A stretch of 64,000 nucleotides of DNA from Alisma plantago-aquatica (Eukaryota; Streptophyta; Magnoliopsida; Alismatales; Alismataceae), in assembly GCA_963693085.1 (NCBI GenBank), contig OY856413.1, positions 105,282,501 to 105,346,500 of the forward strand, read 5' to 3'. Below, one piece after another: positions 57,494-64,000 of this stretch. Numbering within the stretch: position 1 is the stretch's first letter; every line of letters begins with the position of its first letter. A program made the translations under genes and the position numbers. Below the pieces are notes generated by a model. The model saw nothing but the letters and a program-made list of their open reading frames with translations, searched no databases and was not told the DNA's origin.

Positions 57494-58357
57494 ATGGCTA
57501 CCAACAACAATCACTTTTCATTGCGATCAGTTCTTGAGAAGGACAAGCTAAATGGGAACAACTTCCATGACTGGTTTAGGACGTTGAGAATTGTTCTCAC
57601 TCAAGAGCGAAAGCTCTATGTCCTAGATACACCAAAACTAGATGAACCCGCTTCCACTACACCAAAGGGTGAAAGGGATGCTTACAAGAGGCATAGTGAG
57701 GATGCCATTGATGTTAAGTGCTTGATGTTGTGCTCAATGAACTATGAGTTTTAGAGACAACATGAGAACATGGACATCATTGAGATGGTTCAACATCTCA
57801 AGAACATGCATCATGACTAGGCATGATAAGAGAGATATGATGTCTCCAAGGCACTGTTTAAGTGCGTCATGACAGAAGGAGATCAAGTAGGCCCTCACAC
57901 ACTCAAGATGATTGGGTATGTGGAGAACCTAACTCGACTGGGATTCCCTCTGAGCCAAGAGTTGACTGCTGATGTGATACTACAATTGTTGCCAGAATCC
58001 TACAGTCAGTTTGTGATAAACTACAACATGAAAAACTTTGGCAGGTCACTAACAAAGTTGTTGGGCATGTTGAGGACAACCAAGGAACATATGAAGAAAG
58101 ACAAACCCAAATTTGTGATGATGATTAGAAGAAAGAAGGGAAAGTCTAAAGGCAAGGGAAAAGCAAAGAAAGGTTCTGATCCTAGCCAACAACCCAAGTC
58201 ATCTTCAACTCTCAAAGTCAAGGGAGGGGTGAACAAGGGAGGCAAATGCCACCATTGTCATGAGCCAGGACATTGGAAGAGAAATTGCCCTCTCTATATA
58301 GATGAACTAAAGAAGAAGAACGAGGGGATGGAAGTCTCCACCTCATGTATTATGTAA
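57494..58357 (+). pseudogene. Copia C Gag, frame preserved but with four stops
   Basis: One frame runs from ATG 57494 to TAA 58355 (287 codons). It opens MATNNNHFSLRSVLEKDKLN with the copia gag words NNFHDWFRTLRIVL. Capsid-like parts (VGPHTLKMIGYVENLTRLGF, LPESYSQFVINYNM), a basic lysine-rich stretch and the CCHC zinc knuckle CHHCHEPGHWKRNC follow. The stops are TAG 57752, TAG 57818, TGA 57824 and TAA 57827; each fits a CAG, CGA or CAA codon in related gags. No frameshift. This is the gag region that copia B has lost. Confidence 0.88.
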
Positions 58358-61015
58358 TAAACTTAAAATGCTACTTTATCTCAGGTATATGATACCAAGA
58401 TATAGATTTGACATATATGATGTGCATGATATGAAAAGAAGTGATGGCCTTTATGAAAGGGCCAAGAAGTAACTCTCATCAACATTGGAGCAAATGTTGC
58501 TACCATAGATATACCTTTTAGTTTATTTCAGCCCAAAGGGCATGTAATAGAGTTATGAACTGCTATTTCATTTTGCCAATAAATAGAAACATTTTATTTC
58601 TACATCTTGTAATGACAAGGATGTCTATGAATAAAATTCATGTTTCAATTTCAAAGATATGATCTTTTATGGCAATGCCTTATTTATCTTCTGGTACTTG
58701 ATATGCATGAGATAAAATAAATAATACCTATAAGTTATTGATGACTCAAACAATTAATTAGCATTATCATCTAAACAAAAGAATGAGAAATTCATCTCTA
58801 GATTCCATGTTGATGGATAAAGCTAACCTCTCTTGGTTAATGAACCATTGAGAGATATGAATGTCTTGGTTATTGGGCATGATGACAAGTTAATCTTCAC
58901 TAGATGTAGTGGGAGAATGACTATTCTATTAGGTATAATGCATATTGATGTATATACATACCTATTGGAATAAATGCTAGTACTTCAGATATGGTGTTTT
59001 ATGAAATACCAATATGAATATCTTGAAATGTTCAAGAGTATCATAAATGAAGAACAAACTTGGTAAAAGTATTAACTCTTTGATATGAGCAATGAATGAG
59101 ATACTTAAACCAAATGTTTGAGGACCTTGTGAGTAACTATGATAGTGTATCATAGAGAACTCATGATTAAGGCATAATGATGTCTAAATCAAAGAAGGAA
59201 TCATACTATAAATAGTAAGAGCATGATCATCAAATAAATAACTAATATTCTAGAATTCTTCTAAAGAACATGCTTTACACTAAATAAAGGTACAAAAGGA
59301 GATTAAGAATCGCAAGTGTTGTGGATTCTCAAATTCCTTATATAACAGATACACCTCATATATCTAGTAGAAAACACCTTGAGCTTGATGGATAATGATA
59401 CCCTACAAACTCAAAGGTGATGAATTGGTCATATGATGATGAGCCAATAATCTATGTTGATGATGTGGATGAACCGTATTTTGAGTTATGGATTGAAGCC
59501 ATAAGATCCAAAATGAGTTCCATGAGAACCAAAAAAGGTATGAACTTAATGGTAGCACTTATAGGGATAAAACCCATAAGTGCATTTGGGTCTTAAGAGT
59601 ATGACATTTGAAGATCTGATTGGTTAAAATGAATCCAAGTGTGTTCAAGTTGTTGAACCTAATGATTTTATTTAACCAATTGCAATGGCTATAGGACATA
59701 AAGGATCATGATTGCTATTGGAACTTGAAGACTATAAAATTTGGCATATGGATATTAAAACTGCATTCCTTGAAAGAATAACATGAGGTTGTATACGTGA
59801 CACAACCTAGAGGGTTTTATGATTCCGTTAATGCAAATGCAGTCTATAAGTTACAGGAGATTAATTAATATGATTGGTTAAATACAAGCATCTCAGAATT
59901 GGAGTCTTTACTTTGATTATATAGTCCAAAGTTTTGACTGATATATCAAAATAAAGAAGGGATCTATGATTACAAAGATTTAGTGGGAGCATATTCATAT
60001 TCCACATGATGATGAGGAATAAAATGAAACTAGTGTGGAAATACCTTCTTTAGAGGAATAAAGAGAAATGTCCTATGTGATAGGAATAGATACCCATAGA
60101 GATAGTTCTCGAAAGTCTCTTGACCTGATAAAGAGAGAGCATACATTGGCAATCTATGCTGAAGGGTTCAATATGAATAGATTCAGTGGGAGAAAACTTG
60201 TCCATATTACATGGAGTTAGTCTGTCAGATGCCTAGTGTCCCAAATTCTTATGAAGAATAGGAATACATAGATAGATGCCTTGTGCATTCGCAATTGGAT
60301 CTATCATGTATGTAATCATCCCATTATCTTGTATGTATCATACATGACAAGAAAATATATGCATTCATCATCTTGTATGTATTGGACATGACAATATGAT
60401 ATGCTCATCTGGTTATATCGTATGTAATAGACATGATGAGTGGATGTCTGTCTACTTCCAGTGAGAGTCACTGGAATACCATAAAGAACTTATTTAAGTA
60501 CTTATGAAGTATTAAAGGATTATTCTATGGTAATAAGAGGAAGACTTGAGTGTAAATGAGTTACACTGATGCAAGCTTCCAAAATGACATAAAATGATTG
60601 CAAAATAAAAAATATAAAAGTGAATATGAGTTGTTAAATGGAAATGTTCTGAGAAAAATTAAAATCCATTTAATTCTAAAAGGAATGTCGAGTATCCTTG
60701 ATTTATGAATAGCAGAGGATACTATATGGATCTATAAGTTCATACCGATGAACTTATAGATATTCCAACCATTGATGACAGTGTAGAAATACTAAGTCAA
60801 ACTATGGAGCTAATTCTTAGGAAAGGAATATCAGATAGCATATTACAACAACTATATCTCATACAAAATGTCGTACAGTGAGGAGATGTGAAACATGCAA
60901 TATACCGACTAAAGAAAAATGTTGCTAACTGACTGGAATCGCACTGGCGCAATAGAAACATGTCGGACATGTTTAGATATCTATGAGAATATGAATCAAA
61001 GGTTATTGGTTCTAA
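58358..61015 (+). pseudogene. Copia C pol, badly decayed
   Basis: No ORF of useful length survives, but fragments align with copia B: the protease-to-GAG-pre-integrase stretch (58480-58820), integrase pieces (58900-59260), RT near 59746 (DIKTAFL, then TGACACAACCTAGAGGGTTTTAT) and RNase H near 60555 (GAGTTACACTGATGCAAGC). Many small indels separate them. The region is shorter than in copia B, and protease and integrase catalytic residues are mostly lost. Confidence 0.8.
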
Positions 61016-61030
61016 GTGCAAGTGGGAGTC

Positions 61031-61403
61031 TATTGGTATGTATGCCCTGAGATCCAATCAAATGATGATTGGATTGGCATACGTCATGATTGATTTCATA
61101 AATATCAAAGGCAAGCTACCAATTTATTCTAGCTCAATTGATTATGAGATAAATGATGGAGTAGAATGAATGTCTAAAGAATGTCAATACCCAATGATGT
61201 ATGTCTTTAGGTTGAGGACCTGAACAATGAGATCATACAGATGCTAAGAGTATGTAAATTCTTGATATCTCCCTAGTCAGATGTCATTGTGGAAGGTTGA
61301 TAGACAACAACGACACATCAATATTAGAGTGTGTGTTGGTTGATGACAATGTCTCATTAGTCATGATATATGATATCAAACCAACCACATAGATGCATGT
61401 TAG
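61031..61403 (+). repeat. Copia C 3' LTR fragment
   Basis: It matches the first 373 bp of the 5' LTR up to GCATGTTAG, then the match stops abruptly and Sirevirus integrase begins. A purine tract (GTGCAAGTGGGAGTC, 61016-61030) precedes it. Confidence 0.93.
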
Positions 61404-63734
61404 TTTTTGTAAAGAAGTTGAGAATGAAGCTTCGTGTCAGATTGTTTCCATCCATAGTGATTATGGGGGAGAATTTGAAAATGATCTTTTTGAACGCTTT
61501 TGTGAAGAATCTGGATATGTACATAACTTCTCTTTGCCTCAAACACCTCAAAAAAATGGCATTGTAGAGAGGAAGAATATGTCACTATCAGAGATGGCTA
61601 GGACCATGCTTTTAGAGTATGATACTGTAAAGAAGTTTTGGGCTGAAGCCATTAGTACCTCATGTTTTGTGCAAAACTAGGTTTTTACACATCCTTCTTT
61701 GTAGAAAATCCCCTATGAAATATGGCGTGATAGGAAGCCTTCTATTGAATATTTCCATGTTTTTAGATGTCCTTGTTTTGTTTTGAATATGAAAGATTCT
61801 CTTGACAAGGTTGATCTGAAATCTTACAAGGCTTTCTTTCTTGGCTATATCACTACTAGCAAGGCTTATAGAGTATTCAATGTTGATATTGCTTAAGTAG
61901 AAGAATCCATTAATGTTAAGTTTATCGAGAGTAACCCATCTATTCCCAAAGATAAATTTCCAAATGATGATGTTTTAGGTGAGGTAATTCCTATTCTAAA
62001 AGAACTCAACATCACCCAAAAGGGGAAAAAGGTGGTCACTCAAGAAGAAGATAAAGATGAAGAGAAGAAGGATCCACCCCCCGAATTTGCAAAGAATCAT
62101 ACAAAAGAGCTGATCTTAGGTGACCCATTTTAGGAGTGAAGACACATGATGCATTAAAAAAGAACAAGCCAACAACACCTTCATCTCACAACTGGAGCCA
62201 AAGAACATCAAAGAAGCTCTTAAGGATGATGAATGGATGCTAGCCATGTAAGAAGACTTGGAGCAATTTGAAAAGATCAAAGTATGGACCATAGTGCCAA
62301 GACGAAGTGATAGAAAGATCATTGGAACCAAGTGGGTCTACCGCAACAAGCTGGATGGAAGTGGCAAAGTGGTAAGGAACAAAGCAAGGTTAGTGGCTCA
62401 ATGCTACAATGAGTAGAAAGACATAGATTTTGATGAAACATATGCACCTGTAGATAGAATTGAGTCCATTCGTATGTTTCTTGCATTTTCTAGTTATAAA
62501 AAGTTTCTTCTTTATCAAATGGATGTTAAAAACATGTTTTTGAATGATATAATTGATGAGGTAGTGTATGTTGCACAACCCCCAGACTTTGACCATGATA
62601 GTTTACCTAACCATGTTTATTTGTTGCAAAAAGATCTCTATGGACTCAAACAAGCACCTCGAGCTTGGTATGAGAAATTAAAGAACTTTTTGTTAGATCA
62701 TGGGTATATCATGGGCAAATTAGATTCTACCTTGTTTCTAAAACACACTTCTAACAATTTTTGTATCATTCAAATATATGTTGATGCTATCACTTTTGGA
62801 GGAAATAATCTTGATCTTTGCAAGGAGTTGATCTTATGTAGAGTGAGTTTGAGATGAGCATGATGGGTGAACTTACATTCTTCCTTGACTTTCAAATCAA
62901 GTAAACTAAAGATTGAAACTTCATCAACCAAGGCAAGTACACATGTGAGCTACTTAAGCACTTTGCGATGGAGAACACCAAGCCGATGGCACACCCATGT
63001 CAAACACTGCCAAATTTGATAAAGATGAAGAAGTTAAGAAGGTAGATGAGAAGATCTATATATCTATGATTGAAAGTTTACTTTACTTTAATGCATCTAG
63101 ACTTGATATAATATTTAGTGTTGGCTTGTGTGCTCACTTTCAATAAAATCCCAAGACATTTCATCTTATAGCTATTAAGAGGATTTTAAGGTACTTCGCC
63201 AAAACTCCAAATTTTGGACTATGGTATCCCAAGTCAAGGGATTTTACTCTTATGGCTTATAGTGATGTGGATTACGCAGGATGCTTGATTGATAGAAAGT
63301 GTACAAGTGGCACTTGATTTCTCCTAGGACCATGCTTGGTGTCTTCGTTCTCCAAGAAATAGAGCATAGTGGCATTATCAACTGCAAAGGCTGAATACAT
63401 TGCAACCATGAGTTGTTGTGCCCAGGTCCTATGGATGAAGCAAATGTTTGAATTTCACATTCATTTTGATGATTCTCCTATCTATTGTGATAATTCTAGT
63501 GCAATTAATTTGTCTTACAATCCTATCTTCCATAGTAGAGCTAAGCATATAGAAGTTCTTCATCATTTTCTTCATGATCACATTGCCAAAAACAAAATCT
63601 ATATCATGCATGTGGACACAGAAAATCAATTGGTGGACATTTTCACTAAAACTCTAGCTAGAGATAAATTTAATTTTATTAGATTTAAACTTCTCATAAC
63701 TATTTTGAATGAATCTCATATGCCTTCTAGCTAG
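61404..63734 (+). pseudogene. Second copia A family copy: integrase, RT, RNase H relic
   Basis: It starts inside integrase (FCKEVENEASCQ, then HSDYGGEFEND with a catalytic D and TPQKNGIVERKN with the catalytic E). The integrase tail is broken by TAG 61678, where copia A has TGG. RT pieces lie at 62314-62850 ([36 protein letters not shown]; the YVDD site reads YVDAITFGG). RNase H ends in an open 121-codon frame from 63369 (LSTAKAEYIA, YCDNSSAINLSYN, DIFTKTLAR). It aligns with 11025-13127 and keeps about 30 bp of RNase H that copia A has lost. Inactive. Confidence 0.88.
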
Positions 63735-64000
63735 TTGTCATCTATCATATATGATATGCTTATGTTTTGATCACTCTTGCTTGCTAATATGCTAAAATTA
63801 GTTTTTCATGTTCTTTTTGCCTTGATTTTCACTTGTTTTTGGGTATTTTTTGCAAACTTATTTTATCACAAAATAGTACCCAATGATGAGTGATATGTGC
63901 TTAAGTATGTTTAAAATGCAAAATGGACTTGAAAAATAATAATTTGCACTCTAATGGCTAGAATTAAAAATTTCTAAAGTTGGTTCAGGTGGGCAACTCG
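63735..64000 (+). other. 3' noncoding region of the second copia A family copy
   Basis: It aligns with 13140-13425, including AATAGTACCCAATGATGAGT and CTAAAGTTGGTTCAGGTGG, and runs off the right edge. Confidence 0.8.

Larger units (their letters stand above)
53960..61403 (+). mobile_element. Copia C: older relative of copia B, 3' LTR truncated
   Basis: The 5' LTR (53960-56122) starts TGTTGGTATGTATGCCC and the 3' LTR starts TATTGGTATGTATGCCC at 61031 but breaks off after 373 bp, at 61403. Leader, gag and pol line up with copia B. Because the right end is lost, no target duplication can be found (left flank is ATAAA). Confidence 0.92.

Overview
The window is a stretch of flowering-plant nuclear DNA made almost wholly of retrotransposons nested inside one another. 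I recognise no host gene, tRNA, rRNA, CRISPR or bacterial feature. The plant origin rests on the element families (Ty3/gypsy Athila and Tekay-like chromovirus, Ty1/copia Sirevirus, plant L1-type LINE), on primer-binding sites matching the 3' end of plant initiator-Met tRNA (TGGTATCAGAGC), and on the type of coding decay. I cannot name the species.

Layout. (1) 1-11017: a large non-autonomous LTR element (LARD-like). Its 5' LTR runs off the left edge (1-3926 seen), the internal region is only 1.9 kb (3927-5853), and the 3' LTR is a complete 5,164 bp (5854-11017). It interrupts (2) an old Sirevirus-like copia, copia A: pol 11018-13127, an extra downstream ORF from 13682, and 3' noncoding DNA to about 25340. 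(3) Copia B (14001-23244, TSD CTACC, near-intact pol, gutted gag) has landed inside the extra ORF of copia A. (4) From about 25355 the sequence is an Athila pol relic, present in three pieces (25355-25495, 29028-30258, 50284-about 50640). It is split first by (5) a 5'-truncated LINE (25496-29027, 15-bp TSD with one mismatch) and then by (6) an old Tekay-like chromovirus (30259-50283). The 3' LTR of that chromovirus is split by (7) a young Sirevirus on the minus strand (41457-50005, TSD GCTCT, LTRs about 99% identical). (8) 50641-53959 is unassigned. (9) Copia C (53960-61403) is an older relative of copia B that keeps gag while its pol has decayed; its 3' LTR is cut short and joined to (10) a second copy of the copia A family, starting inside integrase and running to the right edge (61404-64000).

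Relative ages follow from nesting and LTR divergence counted by eye. The Sirevirus (about 9 substitutions in 1.42 kb) and the LARD (about 35 in 3.9 kb) are youngest, copia B is older (roughly 3% in the part compared), and the Tekay-like element and Athila relic are oldest. Two themes recur. First, CG-rich palindrome arrays lie just upstream of the TATA box in the LTRs of three copia elements; in the Sirevirus they recur between gag and pol. Second, most premature stops are explained by C-to-T change at CAG, CAA or CGA codons while reading frames stay open, as expected for heavily methylated plant transposons.
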